In this document: piece by piece, positions 45,262 through 54,597 of the stretch
Numbering within the stretch: the stretch's first letter is position 1
Layout: the number at the start of each line of letters is the position of its first letter
DNA from: Aureibaculum sp. 2308TA14-22
GTDB lineage: Bacteria; Bacteroidota; Bacteroidia; Flavobacteriales; Flavobacteriaceae
Length of the DNA: 64,000 bases
Direction of reading: 5' to 3'
NCBI RefSeq assembly: GCF_040538665.1
Contig: NZ_JBEWXT010000001.1
Coordinates: forward strand, 2,816,501-2,880,500
The notes under the pieces: generated by a model
Seen by the model: only the letters and a program-made list of their open reading frames with translations
Databases searched by the model: none
Told to the model about the DNA's origin: nothing
Program-made: the position numbers and the translations under genes

Positions 45262-47547
45262 TTATTTAAAATAATAAGAACCTGACCACTCATAATTCTT
45301 ATTGTTAATGTTTAAGTTATGTTTTGCTTCTTTTGAAGCATTAGTATTTGCTGTTATAAATATCTTGGTGTTATCACTTATAGTTGTTATTGCAATTGCT
45401 GTGTAATCTACTGTATCTAAAATTACTCGAATTTCTTTAATACTACTTTTTGAATTTACAGCAGATTCTGAAACCGGACTATAACTACCATGAGATTCAA
45501 TAATTGAAACAAAAGTTGTATTTTGTGAATTTTTTCTTCTTAATAGCATAGCAGGATCTCTTCTTAAATTAAATTCTGGGTCATTTGCTCCGATTCTTGT
45601 AAAAAACATTGCATCTTCAGTAGTAGTTAAAGTTGTTAAAGTGTAAAACTTGTTATTATTTAACCAAGAGAACTTTGAACTGTTGTTATCAGCTTTAGCA
45701 ATACCTTCCACAAATAAATGTTGGTAACCATTTTTGGTTCCTAATGGTTTTAATATTTGAGGTGTTGTATATTCAAAATTGGTTTGTAACACCTGTCCGA
45801 AATAGTAAAACGGCAAGTCATATTGATTCGATTTTTCTGAAATTACCTTCATAATATCCAACATAAAAGGCTTTTCAAATTCATCATCTTTAATGATTGC
45901 CATAGTGCGAAGCATTTCGGTTCCAGGGTATGCATTCTCTTCTTTTGCACTCACAACTTGCACACTTTCATTTTCTGATGAAAAATAATGTAAAACGGAA
46001 TGATATTGACTCCCGATTTCATACTTTCCATTAAAATGAGAGATTTCATTTTGTGTTACTGTATTATGAGCGATAGTTTGTTTTGCCCATGTTTTATTTT
46101 CCTTTAAGTAATTTCCACCACCTTTTTGTTCAATATTTACAAAACGTGCCAACCCATAATCTTGAATTACTTCTTCTCCATTTTCATATAATGAGTACGA
46201 TAACTTATCATAATGACCATGACTAGACCCTTGAGCAGCGTATTTAAAAACAAGTTCTAGCTCTTCGTTTCTTAATATACCAACTCCACCTTGTGTTCCA
46301 TCTGGTCCATCAGACAAATTAATTGATTTTTTATCAAATGGTTTGGCTTTCCCATTTTTTATACCCAATGCAACTGCCAAACCAGAATCATCTAATAAAA
46401 CCTGATTTTGTTCTTTTGCAATAGATAATAATCCTGGATCTTGTTCACCATAATGATAAGAAATATCTACGGCAGTAACTAAAGCATTATTATAATATGA
46501 CATTCCTTTTTGACCATCGTTGAGTGGAAAAAAATCGCCGTCTGCATCAGATAAATTAAGTAGTGCATTTATTGATTTTAAAAGTACACCATCTTTATAT
46601 TCAAAAATCTTTAATTCTGGTTTTACGTTATGTAATCCTTCAGCAAAAATTAAAAAAGGATACATTGCATAACGCTGATAATAGGGTCCTTCATTGTAAT
46701 AACCATCTGGCGAAAAAGGCTCTTCTATATTCGCTAAAAAACCCGCTTTTCCATCTTTATTTAAAAATCCACCATCATCATCTTTAGCCTTTGAATCCAA
46801 TTTTAAGTCCTTTATACCATACAAAGCACGATCTATTAATTCTTGGTCATCCATTACCAAACCAATCATACCAACTGCTGCATTACCCCAAGTACTATGA
46901 TTATGGACTCTCTGATAAAATTGTGGACTATCTACTGAAATATGGTCTGCGAAAGGTCTGAATAGATTAGTTTCAAGTTTGTTACGCTCTTCTTCAGATA
47001 AATAATTATAGATACAATCGTAAGCTTGGCTCACATAAACTAACCAATTAGAATCGTTTAAACATTGCCAGAATAATTTCCCTCTTGCATATGATCTTGT
47101 TTTTGGGTGTAATGGCAAGGTTTTATAAAGTTCCTCATATTGCATCAGCATATCTTTTACATACTTTGCATATTTTTCATCGTCCAAAATTTGATATAAA
47201 AGACCTGCTTTTTGTAGTACAAACCAATTACGTTTGTGTCTTACATGCGTGTAACCTCCAGAATAATCTTTAGGAATAGGCACCTCTATTCCTAAAGCAA
47301 TTTCGGCATCAATTTCTTCTTGAACTGCTTTCAGTGTGTTATCAAAAATTGGAATACTACCCAATTGTGCTCTAATATCTTTTACACCTTCAGAAGTAAG
47401 GATTAAACTTGGATGCTGAGACTCAGAATTTGCATTTGTTTTTTCATTTGCATTCGTTTTATTAGAAACATCTTTTTTACAAGAAAAAAGAATTAAGACT
47501 AAAAAAAGAATTAAAAACCTTGGTTTTATACATTTTGATGTTTTCAT
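45262..47547 (-). CDS. PL17 oligoalginate lyase, lipoprotein
   Basis: A 761-residue exo-acting lyase. The N-terminal (alpha/alpha) barrel (alginate-lyase domain, about 60-390) has the catalytic-site RVHNHSTWGNAAVG and YYNEGPYYQRYAMYP stretches. The C-terminal heparinase II/III beta-sheet domain has SSHGHYDKLSYSLYENG and AHNTVTQNE. PL17 releases unsaturated monouronate from alginate oligosaccharides. The start at 47547 puts a clean lipoprotein signal (FLILFLVLILFSC) near the N-terminus; an in-frame ATG eight codons upstream at 47571 is possible. KKDV after Cys lacks an acidic export signal, so it probably faces the periplasm. Confidence 0.92.
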   Translation of the reverse strand: MKTSKCIKPRFLILFLVLILFSCKKDVSNKTNANEKTNANSESQHPSLILTSEGVKDIRAQLGSIPIFDNTLKAVQEEIDAEIALGIEVPIPKDYSGGYTHVRHKRNWFVLQKAGLLYQILDDEKYAKYVKDMLMQYEELYKTLPLHPKTRSYARGKLFWQCLNDSNWLVYVSQAYDCIYNYLSEEERNKLETNLFRPFADHISVDSPQFYQRVHNHSTWGNAAVGMIGLVMDDQELIDRALYGIKDLKLDSKAKDDDGGFLNKDGKAGFLANIEEPFSPDGYYNEGPYYQRYAMYPFLIFAEGLHNVKPELKIFEYKDGVLLKSINALLNLSDADGDFFPLNDGQKGMSYYNNALVTAVDISYHYGEQDPGLLSIAKEQNQVLLDDSGLAVALGIKNGKAKPFDKKSINLSDGPDGTQGGVGILRNEELELVFKYAAQGSSHGHYDKLSYSLYENGEEVIQDYGLARFVNIEQKGGGNYLKENKTWAKQTIAHNTVTQNEISHFNGKYEIGSQYHSVLHYFSSENESVQVVSAKEENAYPGTEMLRTMAIIKDDEFEKPFMLDIMKVISEKSNQYDLPFYYFGQVLQTNFEYTTPQILKPLGTKNGYQHLFVEGIAKADNNSSKFSWLNNNKFYTLTTLTTTEDAMFFTRIGANDPEFNLRRDPAMLLRRKNSQNTTFVSIIESHGSYSPVSESAVNSKSSIKEIRVILDTVDYTAIAITTISDNTKIFITANTNASKEAKHNLNINNKNYEWSGSYYFK

Positions 47548-47573
47548 TCTTATTGTGTAACAAGTTTTCATAC

Positions 47574-49328
47574 TTACTGTATTAGTATTCTTTTAAATCC
47601 ATTATTAACTTTTAATATATACATGCCCTTAGAAAGGTTCGTTACATCTATTTTTCCGGTAGGTGAAGCGATATAATTTTGCTGTACAGTTCGTCCGAGT
47701 AAATCAAGAACTTTAATGGATCCTATATTTTCATTTTTTTTTGATAAGGTCAAATAGTTACCTTCTACTGGATTGGGAAATATTTTCAATTCTTCGTCTA
47801 GATTAAATTCAACTAGACTCAAGGTTTGATATGCACCAAAACCAATTTTTACACCTACATCAGCTTGCGAATAAGGCAGGTTTGTACCTACTGAATTAAA
47901 CTCTTCTGCACCAGCATCAAAGTCTGATGGTCTTAAGCCACCAAGGATGTCTACTGTTAAAAATGAGTATGACCCCAGTCCAGAATTTATGGCAGCACTT
48001 CCTGTTGCTAACCTATAAAAATTACTTCCACTAGATAGTAGCCCAGAAGTAACAGTTTGGTTAGAATTCACTCCATCTATTAAATCCCAATCTCCGTTCT
48101 GAGTTATGTTTCCTTCATAAATTGAAATTAAGGTAGGTGCTGTAGTTTCTTCTAAAGCAGAATCGCTAGAATTTAGCATTATATTATTTGCAATCACTAA
48201 GTTTTCTGGAGCTAATGTTAAATCGCTTTTAACCTTAGTTCCTACTCTTATTGCCAAGTCACAGTTAACTAGTGTATTATTTACTATTTGTACGTTTTTA
48301 ACTTGGTAATACTCATTTAATTCTGAATTCAGTTTTCCATTACTAACATTTATACCTCCTGTAGCACCAGAGCTATTACCATTTGGTTTTCTATGATTAA
48401 CACCTTCAATATAGTTGTTATATATTTTATGATCTTCACCTATAACTCGAATTCCACCTGAGAATGAATTATTATTGGCAAAAAAATAGTTACCATAAAC
48501 TTCAGTATTATTACCATGCCTTAAAGTTAGGGTTCCTTGATAATCTCTAAAAGTGTTGTTATAATATTTATTACTACCGCATTTGTTTGAAATGATTTCT
48601 ACTTCACCTGACCAATTATAGAAAAAATTATCATAGACTTCTGTAAATGAATCTGAAAGGGAAGTTGTACTCACCCCAATTCGTATAGCATCTTGATCAT
48701 TTAATCCATTAATATCATTACCTACAGGAACTCTATCGGCAAAATAGTTATGATGAATTTTAGAATAATCGGGAGTTGAGTTATTATGATTATCATTAAT
48801 AATACTGCCAACGCCATTTTTTCCAATGAAGGAAGAATAACTTACTTCGTTATATTCCCCATAAATAATAATCCATTTAAATTTAAGTGTTTCTTGACTT
48901 GCAGTACCATTATATGAATCAATCTTGATATTTCTAACGAGGCAATTTACGCAGTCATTATTACTCGTATCCCTAAACTCAATAATGGGTTCAATTTTGT
49001 CACCATCGGTTATAAGACCAGATGCATTTTGAAAAACAACGCCTTCAAAAATAATGTAAGAACCTCCCAAACTAATATTTGATCGACCTTCAAAAAATAC
49101 ACTTCCAGGAGTTTCTGCCTTAATCGTTATCGGGTTTGATGCCGTTCCAGTTTTATTGATATTAATTTGAACATCGGTCCATGTTTGGTTTGCCAATATG
49201 ATGGTTGTACCAGCTGAGGCATTGGATATAGCTGTGTTTAATTGAGAACTTGTTTCAACAAGTTGACCGTAAACCGACATACAGCATAAACAAATAATGA
49301 TACAAAAAGAAAGTAAAGATTTACTCAT
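47574..49328 (-). CDS. PL6 alginate lyase with type IX secretion sorting domain
   Basis: A 584-residue right-handed beta-helix enzyme of polysaccharide lyase family 6. The signal peptide is at 1-21 (SVYGQ). Catalytic Lys and Arg are at 249 and 270 (IISNKCGSN, TLTLRHGN), the 21-residue spacing known for PL6. The last 75 or so residues (LKIFPNPVEGNYLTLSK ... KGMYILKVNNGFKRILIQ) are a type A T9SS sorting domain, so it is secreted or displayed outside. It is the only gene here with such a tail. It is first in the PL6-PL17-kdgF operon behind a tandem operator. Confidence 0.93.
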   Translation of the reverse strand: MSKSLLSFCIIICLCCMSVYGQLVETSSQLNTAISNASAGTTIILANQTWTDVQININKTGTASNPITIKAETPGSVFFEGRSNISLGGSYIIFEGVVFQNASGLITDGDKIEPIIEFRDTSNNDCVNCLVRNIKIDSYNGTASQETLKFKWIIIYGEYNEVSYSSFIGKNGVGSIINDNHNNSTPDYSKIHHNYFADRVPVGNDINGLNDQDAIRIGVSTTSLSDSFTEVYDNFFYNWSGEVEIISNKCGSNKYYNNTFRDYQGTLTLRHGNNTEVYGNYFFANNNSFSGGIRVIGEDHKIYNNYIEGVNHRKPNGNSSGATGGINVSNGKLNSELNEYYQVKNVQIVNNTLVNCDLAIRVGTKVKSDLTLAPENLVIANNIMLNSSDSALEETTAPTLISIYEGNITQNGDWDLIDGVNSNQTVTSGLLSSGSNFYRLATGSAAINSGLGSYSFLTVDILGGLRPSDFDAGAEEFNSVGTNLPYSQADVGVKIGFGAYQTLSLVEFNLDEELKIFPNPVEGNYLTLSKKNENIGSIKVLDLLGRTVQQNYIASPTGKIDVTNLSKGMYILKVNNGFKRILIQ

Positions 49329-49380
49329 GTTTTAAAGCAAAAAAGTTAAATGTATAATGATATCAGGTATATCATATAAT

Positions 49381-49409
49381 TGGTTTACCAGTTTGGTTTA
49401 CCAAAAATA
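49381..49409 (-). promoter_or_regulatory. PL6-PL17-kdgF promoter with double tandem operator
   Basis: TGGTTTACCA at 49381-49390 and again at 49394-49403 (13-bp spacing, GTT between). The minus-strand -7 box TATTTTTG (49402-49409) overlaps the first. It is 53 bases upstream of the PL6 start. Confidence 0.75.
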
Positions 49410-49531
49410 CAAATATTTTTTGATTTATCGCTTATTTAATTTTTTAACAAAAAAATAATCAGAATAATCTTTAAAACTAATACTTTTTCACTTTCAATTG
49501 CATAAGATCCAATATACAATTTAACAATTAA

Positions 49532-50299
49532 CTACATGTTGTAAACACCGCCATTGATATCCAGTGTAGCACCATTAATGAAGCCGTCATACTCGGATGC
49601 TAGATATAAAACCGCTCGTGCTACGTCAGCTGGGTTACCTGCTCGCCGGATTGGAATACCAGCAGTTGTTTCATTTGCGGATTCTTTTGTTGTATGAGTA
49701 TTGTGAAATGAAGTTCCAAGGATAAGACCCGGAGCAACGGCGTTGACCCGAATTCCTTGTGGTCCCAATTCTGAAGCTAATGCTCTTGTAAAAGTTAAAA
49801 TTGCACCTTTACTTGTTGCATAAGCTAATGATCCTGGATGACCACCTTTACGACCAGCCAATGATGCCAAATTAACAATACTGCTGTTCTTTTTTTTTGC
49901 CAAATATGGTGAGGCTGCTCTGGTAACAAACATCATGGAAGTTAAATTAATATCCATGACTTTATGCCAAAATTCGGTATCCATTTCACCAATCATTTTA
50001 CGTGCGACTAAAGATCCTGCATTGTTGATTAACACATCTAAACTACCAAATACGTCAACTGTTTTTTCTACAACTGCATTAGCATCTGTTTCATTGGTTA
50101 AATCACCACTTATAGCTATAGCTTGTTGACCATTACTTTTTGCATAATCCACTAATGCATTTGCTGAATCTGCACTAGAAAAATAGTGAATGGCAACATT
50201 TGCTCCGCTATCAATAAAGTGTTTAGAAATGGCTTCGCCAATACCTTGTGCACCAGCTGTGACTAATACGTTTTTAACTTTTAGTTTATGAGTTATCAT
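49532..50299 (-). CDS. SDR-family oxidoreductase, second probable DEH reductase
   Basis: A 255-residue classical SDR. It has cofactor motif TAGAQGIGEAISK, INNAGS and active site YATSKGA. The beta-2 loop (VAIHYFSSADSAN) differs from that of the SDR at 32974 (VVLNGIEDEAG), so the two may prefer different cofactors. It is the last gene of the seven-gene operon starting at the TIM-barrel gene. DEH reduction to KDG is the expected role; other keto-sugar acids are possible. Confidence 0.83.
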   Translation of the reverse strand: MITHKLKVKNVLVTAGAQGIGEAISKHFIDSGANVAIHYFSSADSANALVDYAKSNGQQAIAISGDLTNETDANAVVEKTVDVFGSLDVLINNAGSLVARKMIGEMDTEFWHKVMDINLTSMMFVTRAASPYLAKKKNSSIVNLASLAGRKGGHPGSLAYATSKGAILTFTRALASELGPQGIRVNAVAPGLILGTSFHNTHTTKESANETTAGIPIRRAGNPADVARAVLYLASEYDGFINGATLDINGGVYNM

Positions 50300-50310
50300 A
50301 GGATTAATTA

Positions 50311-51408
50311 TTATTTTGCTTTATCGTTTTTACTGAAATAACCTTCGTTAGACACCGTATTTTCGCTAACTTTAATGCTTCCTGACTTAAACCAAACCTC
50401 AGCATAGTTGCCATCTGCATATTGTTTTTTAACATCACCTCCATGAGTCTCTGCACCAGAACACCAGTTTCTATTTTCTTCAGGTGATTTACCATTCGTT
50501 TGATTATAAGCACCAAGTTTAAAAAAACAACCTTCGCTCGCATAAGCCTCTTTTCGTTCCACACCATCTTGACCAATTGGAAAAAATAATTTCTGAATTT
50601 GTTCTGGGATATCTGCTTTTGTTGCGTATTCCGATTCGATTAAGTTTTTGGTAAAGGTTTTGGTTTCGTGTCCTTCACTAGTAAATGTTAAGTGCATGAT
50701 GCCATCTTTTACTTCAACTTCATAACTAAATTCCTCACCCAAAGCAATTCCATCTTTTGGTTCTTCGGGATAGGTATTTGCTGAATCTCCAACTACTGAA
50801 AAATCGTGTCCCCAAACGGCTGTTGAAAAATCCCATCGTCCTGAATTATCATCACCTCTTGTATTGATTTCATAATGCCAAAACACTGAGCCTTTAGTAT
50901 GACCAGGAAACTTTTTGTAGAATATCTTTAATGGTTCGTTTTCATGTCCATCTGCACTATGGATTTGACCTACTACTACTGAATGCGAAGCTGCAACGCG
51001 AGCATCACCAGTTGCAGAGACATTCATTACTTTTAATGTTGCTGATAATTTATCGTTAGCAGCCTTAGGATACCATTTTTTGATTTGTGCTAATTCTGTT
51101 CTGGTATTATTAGATGTCCCATGTGTGTTTCCACCATTTGGTGTTTTAAACACGACCCAATCTCCTAGGCTGTCTGTTGCTGTGTAAAAGTAATCTTCAT
51201 GTTCAAATGAATTAGCGATGCCGACATTAGCTCCATCTCCTAAAATTAATTTCCAATGATCAAAAAACGGAATCACATTACTTGCATATAATGTTTCCTC
51301 TTTTTCTTCGATTATATCTTCTACTTTCTTATCTGTGTTTTTACAACTATTCAAAATAAAAAAAGCACTTAGAATAATAAGTGATGATATTGTGATTTTT
51401 TTTTTCAT
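50311..51408 (-). CDS. PL7 alginate lyase, lipoprotein (paralogue A)
   Basis: A 365-residue PL7 enzyme with lipoprotein signal ILSAFFILNSC. PL7 motifs: NTRTELAQ for the Arg motif, VVVGQIHS for QIH, and CFFKLGAYNQ for the YFKAG-type motif. GHTKGSVFWHYEINTRG and the surrounding parts match the second lipoprotein PL7 at 54598 closely, so the two are paralogues within one operon. The QIH form suggests G or mixed alginate. KNTDKK after Cys argues against surface export. Confidence 0.92.
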   Translation of the reverse strand: MKKKITISSLIILSAFFILNSCKNTDKKVEDIIEEKEETLYASNVIPFFDHWKLILGDGANVGIANSFEHEDYFYTATDSLGDWVVFKTPNGGNTHGTSNNTRTELAQIKKWYPKAANDKLSATLKVMNVSATGDARVAASHSVVVGQIHSADGHENEPLKIFYKKFPGHTKGSVFWHYEINTRGDDNSGRWDFSTAVWGHDFSVVGDSANTYPEEPKDGIALGEEFSYEVEVKDGIMHLTFTSEGHETKTFTKNLIESEYATKADIPEQIQKLFFPIGQDGVERKEAYASEGCFFKLGAYNQTNGKSPEENRNWCSGAETHGGDVKKQYADGNYAEVWFKSGSIKVSENTVSNEGYFSKNDKAK

Positions 51409-51419
51409 TTTTATATAAT

Positions 51420-52694
51420 TTAAAAATACTCTGTTAATGCCATTATTCCGTTATACGAAATTACTAGTGAAAAGAACAATGCAGCAAACAAGCCTATATT
51501 TATCCAAAATCCAGTTTTATGACCTTTCATAACCTTTTTGTTATTCACAATTAAAATAATACCTAAGACTACAGCTGGTAAAACAAATACATTAAATACT
51601 TGTGATAATATTTGAACTTCAATTGGATTAGCTCCAAAAGCTGGACCAATTAAAGCGACTAAACAGGCTATAAACGTAATAATTCTGAATTGCTTTGAGT
51701 TTGTATCTAATTCACCAGATTGATAATCAGCAATTAATAAAGGAGCAATTAATAAACACGGAAAAATAGAAGATAAACCAGCACTCAAAGCACCAAAAAA
51801 GAATATTGTCACTGCCCATTTACCTGCAACTGGCTCCAATGTATTTGCCATGTCTAAGACTTGTGTTACCTCTTTTCCTTGATAATACAACGCTCCAGCA
51901 GCAACTGCCATAATTACACCACTAATCATAAAAATTAAAATGGCAGCTGTAATAGAATCCTTTTTTTGCTGATCCAAATTTTTAATGGTCCATCCTTTTC
52001 CTTTCACAAATAATGGTCTAGACAAAAATGTAGCGGAAGCCATAGTAGTACCTACAAAGGCGGCTACCAACATTTTACCACCTGGAATATCTGGAACAGT
52101 AGGTATTAATCCTTTAACAACATCTAACGGCAAGGGTTGCACAAAAAACAATGATAGCACAAACGAGAGCCCCATCATGGTTACAAAAATAACGAGAATC
52201 TTTTCGAAAAAGGTGTACTTTCCTACCAACAATAGTAGATAAAATATTACAATTACCGTAATGGCAATTATTAGTATCGTTTCATATTCATAAGCTCCCA
52301 AACCTTCAAAATTCAATGCTAAAATCTCGTAGATAATGTTAGCTGAAATACCTAAGATTCCCATTAAAGAATTCCATTGTCCAAATGTGACTCCTATTAT
52401 AATTAATATTGCTAATGTTTTACCATATTTTAAATGTTTTTTAAATCCATAAAGTGCAGTTTGGCCAGTTATTAATCCGTAATTTCCGTATACAAACATC
52501 AATATTCCTGAAAACAAACAACTTAAAAAAAGCACCCATAATAACTGCATATTAAACTTACTACCTGCAACAATCATAGAGGTAACACTACCTGTTCCAA
52601 TAGTATATCCAATAGCAAAAATACCAGGACCAAACCCTAATATTATGTCCATAATTTTTTTAAGAAATGATGCTTTTGTTCGATTGGCTTCCAT
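51420..52694 (-). CDS. NRAMP-fold transporter lacking metal-binding motifs (second copy)
   Basis: A 424-residue polytopic protein related to that at 28483-29736. The helix-1 DPGN motif is replaced by TIGTGS (31-36) and the helix-6 MPH by ASA in VGTTMASATF (214-223). It keeps PLPLDVVKGLIPTVPD (about 188-203), also found in the first copy. With no metal ligands it should not transport Mn2+ or Fe2+. It lies between a PL7 lyase and the gluconokinase/6PGDH fusion in an alginate operon, spaced 11 and 15 bases, so a sugar-acid substrate is likely. That is inference. Confidence 0.75.
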   Translation of the reverse strand: MEANRTKASFLKKIMDIILGFGPGIFAIGYTIGTGSVTSMIVAGSKFNMQLLWVLFLSCLFSGILMFVYGNYGLITGQTALYGFKKHLKYGKTLAILIIIGVTFGQWNSLMGILGISANIIYEILALNFEGLGAYEYETILIIAITVIVIFYLLLLVGKYTFFEKILVIFVTMMGLSFVLSLFFVQPLPLDVVKGLIPTVPDIPGGKMLVAAFVGTTMASATFLSRPLFVKGKGWTIKNLDQQKKDSITAAILIFMISGVIMAVAAGALYYQGKEVTQVLDMANTLEPVAGKWAVTIFFFGALSAGLSSIFPCLLIAPLLIADYQSGELDTNSKQFRIITFIACLVALIGPAFGANPIEVQILSQVFNVFVLPAVVLGIILIVNNKKVMKGHKTGFWINIGLFAALFFSLVISYNGIMALTEYF

Positions 52695-52709
52695 AATATT
52701 GGTTCGTAT

Positions 52710-54593
52710 TTAGTTCCAGTTGGTGTGATAATTTTTTCCAGAAGAATCATCTAAACGTTGATAGGTATGTGCTCCAAAATAATCACGTTGTGCTTGTATG
52801 ATGTTAGCGGATGCATACTTTGTTGTTATTCCGTTTAAAAATTGAATAGCTTCACTTAACGCTGGAATTGTTATTTCATTAATCACACATTGCGACACTA
52901 CTTTTTTAGCTGAATGATTGTATTGATTTATGCGTGAAATGAATTCTTGATGTGCTAATATATTTGTGGTGTTTTTAAAAACTTTAACCAGCTCATACAT
53001 TAATGAAGATTTTATAATGCAACCGTTGGTCCAGATTCTTGCAATTTCACTAAAGTTTAAATCCCATGAAAATGTAGCTGACGCCTCAGCAATCAATTTA
53101 AACCCTTGATAATGATTAATAATTCTAGCAAATTGGTAAGCTTCTAAAATGTCTTTGGTTGTAAGATTTAATTCTGAAGTATCTGATTTTTTAAATATTG
53201 AATGTAACTGAACTCGTTCCTCTTTATAAAAAGACAAGTATCTTGAAAATAAAGCTGAAGCAATTAACGTACTTGGCACGCCTAATTCTGCTGAAGCAAT
53301 GGTCATCCAGTTTCCTGTCCCCTTATTACCAGCTTTATCTAGAATTTTATTTACCAACCAATCATCACCTTCCTTTTTCCTGAAAACGGTAGATGTAATA
53401 TCCAATAAGTAACTACTTGCAGTATTTTTCCAACTTTCAAAAATATTAGCAATATCGTCTGGATTGTTGCCTAAAGCTTTTAAAATTGTAGCAACTTCAG
53501 TCAATAATTGCATTTCTACATACTCTATACCATTGTGCACCATTTTTATAAAATGACCACTGCCCTCTGGTCCAACATAGGTACAACACGGTAAGTTGTT
53601 TTGGTCTTTTGCTGCAATTTTTTCTAAAAAAGGCTTCACCTTATTATAAGCTTCTAAATCTCCACTTGGCATGATAGATGGTCCATTTAACGCACCTTCT
53701 TCACCACCTGAAACACCTGCTCCAATAAAATGAATGCCTTTATTTTTTAAATAATTATTTCTTTCTTTCGTATTTTGATAATTTGAATTTCCGCCATCAA
53801 TTAATATATCGTTTTCAGATAAATGTGGTAGTAAGTCTTCAATCACATAATCAATAGTTTTACCAGCATTTACCATAAACATGATGCGTCTTGGTTGTTG
53901 TAAAGAATTTACAAAAGCTGAAATATCATCAAAAGCAGAAGCTTCAGATAATTCAGGATGATTGGCTTTAAATTTTTTAGCAACGTTGACCTCAACATCT
54001 TCTAAATGTCTGTTAAACATGGAGATTTTAAATCCGTTATTGGCTAGATTTCTGCACAAGCTTTTTCCCATAACGCCAAGTCCAAATAATCCAAATTCTG
54101 AGGTGTATTCTAATTGATTTTTCACTTGGTCTATAATTTCTTTAGATTTTAGACTGACATCTATTGTTATAGCATTTTCTGGGTTTTCGAGAGTATCAAA
54201 TTGAGATTTCAGTAATTCTGAAGGCATAAAATGACCTGTTCTATTGTTCAACCTTTTAAAAATCTGATCGAATGTCCCTGACAAATGCACCCATTTGGTT
54301 TGACTTTCAATACCTGAACTCAGCGTATCACGATACTTTTGCTTTAACGCAGAACAGCCAATAACACAACTGTTTTTTGCTAGTTCTTGTTTTGCCAGAT
54401 CATTTAAAGTTTCTAACCAACCTTGTCTGTCATTATCATTTAACGACTGTCCTTTAGACATTTTTTTGATATTACTTTCTGGATGAAAGTCGTCACCATC
54501 AAAAAAAGGAATACTTAATTCTTCTGCAAGTAATTTTCCTATAGTGCTTTTTCCACTTCCTGAAACGCCTATGATGAAGATTACTTCGTTCAA
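52710..54593 (-). CDS. Gluconokinase / 6-phosphogluconate dehydrogenase fusion
   Basis: A 627-residue bifunctional protein. Residues 1-160 are a GntK-type kinase: P-loop GVSGSGKST (9-17), FDGDDFHPESN, and GHFMPSELLKSQFDTLE. Residues 165-627 are a full-length decarboxylating 6PGDH: GLFGLGVMG (168-176), cofactor-selecting FNRH, GGNSNYQNT, GVSGGEEGAL and catalytic GHFIKMVHNGIEY. Together they would turn gluconate into ribulose-5-phosphate with reduction of NADP. Both halves keep their key residues. In this operon it may supply NADPH for DEH reduction, or act on another aldonate; both are inference. It begins four bases after the PL7 at 54598. Confidence 0.92.
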   Translation of the reverse strand: MNEVIFIIGVSGSGKSTIGKLLAEELSIPFFDGDDFHPESNIKKMSKGQSLNDNDRQGWLETLNDLAKQELAKNSCVIGCSALKQKYRDTLSSGIESQTKWVHLSGTFDQIFKRLNNRTGHFMPSELLKSQFDTLENPENAITIDVSLKSKEIIDQVKNQLEYTSEFGLFGLGVMGKSLCRNLANNGFKISMFNRHLEDVEVNVAKKFKANHPELSEASAFDDISAFVNSLQQPRRIMFMVNAGKTIDYVIEDLLPHLSENDILIDGGNSNYQNTKERNNYLKNKGIHFIGAGVSGGEEGALNGPSIMPSGDLEAYNKVKPFLEKIAAKDQNNLPCCTYVGPEGSGHFIKMVHNGIEYVEMQLLTEVATILKALGNNPDDIANIFESWKNTASSYLLDITSTVFRKKEGDDWLVNKILDKAGNKGTGNWMTIASAELGVPSTLIASALFSRYLSFYKEERVQLHSIFKKSDTSELNLTTKDILEAYQFARIINHYQGFKLIAEASATFSWDLNFSEIARIWTNGCIIKSSLMYELVKVFKNTTNILAHQEFISRINQYNHSAKKVVSQCVINEITIPALSEAIQFLNGITTKYASANIIQAQRDYFGAHTYQRLDDSSGKNYHTNWN

Positions 54594-54597
54594 TGGT

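Noticed and set aside
45243-45293. Upstream in-frame start for kdgF
   Set aside because: It would add 17 low-complexity residues and overlap the PL17 stop. The ATG at 45242 fits the family and has an A-rich upstream site.
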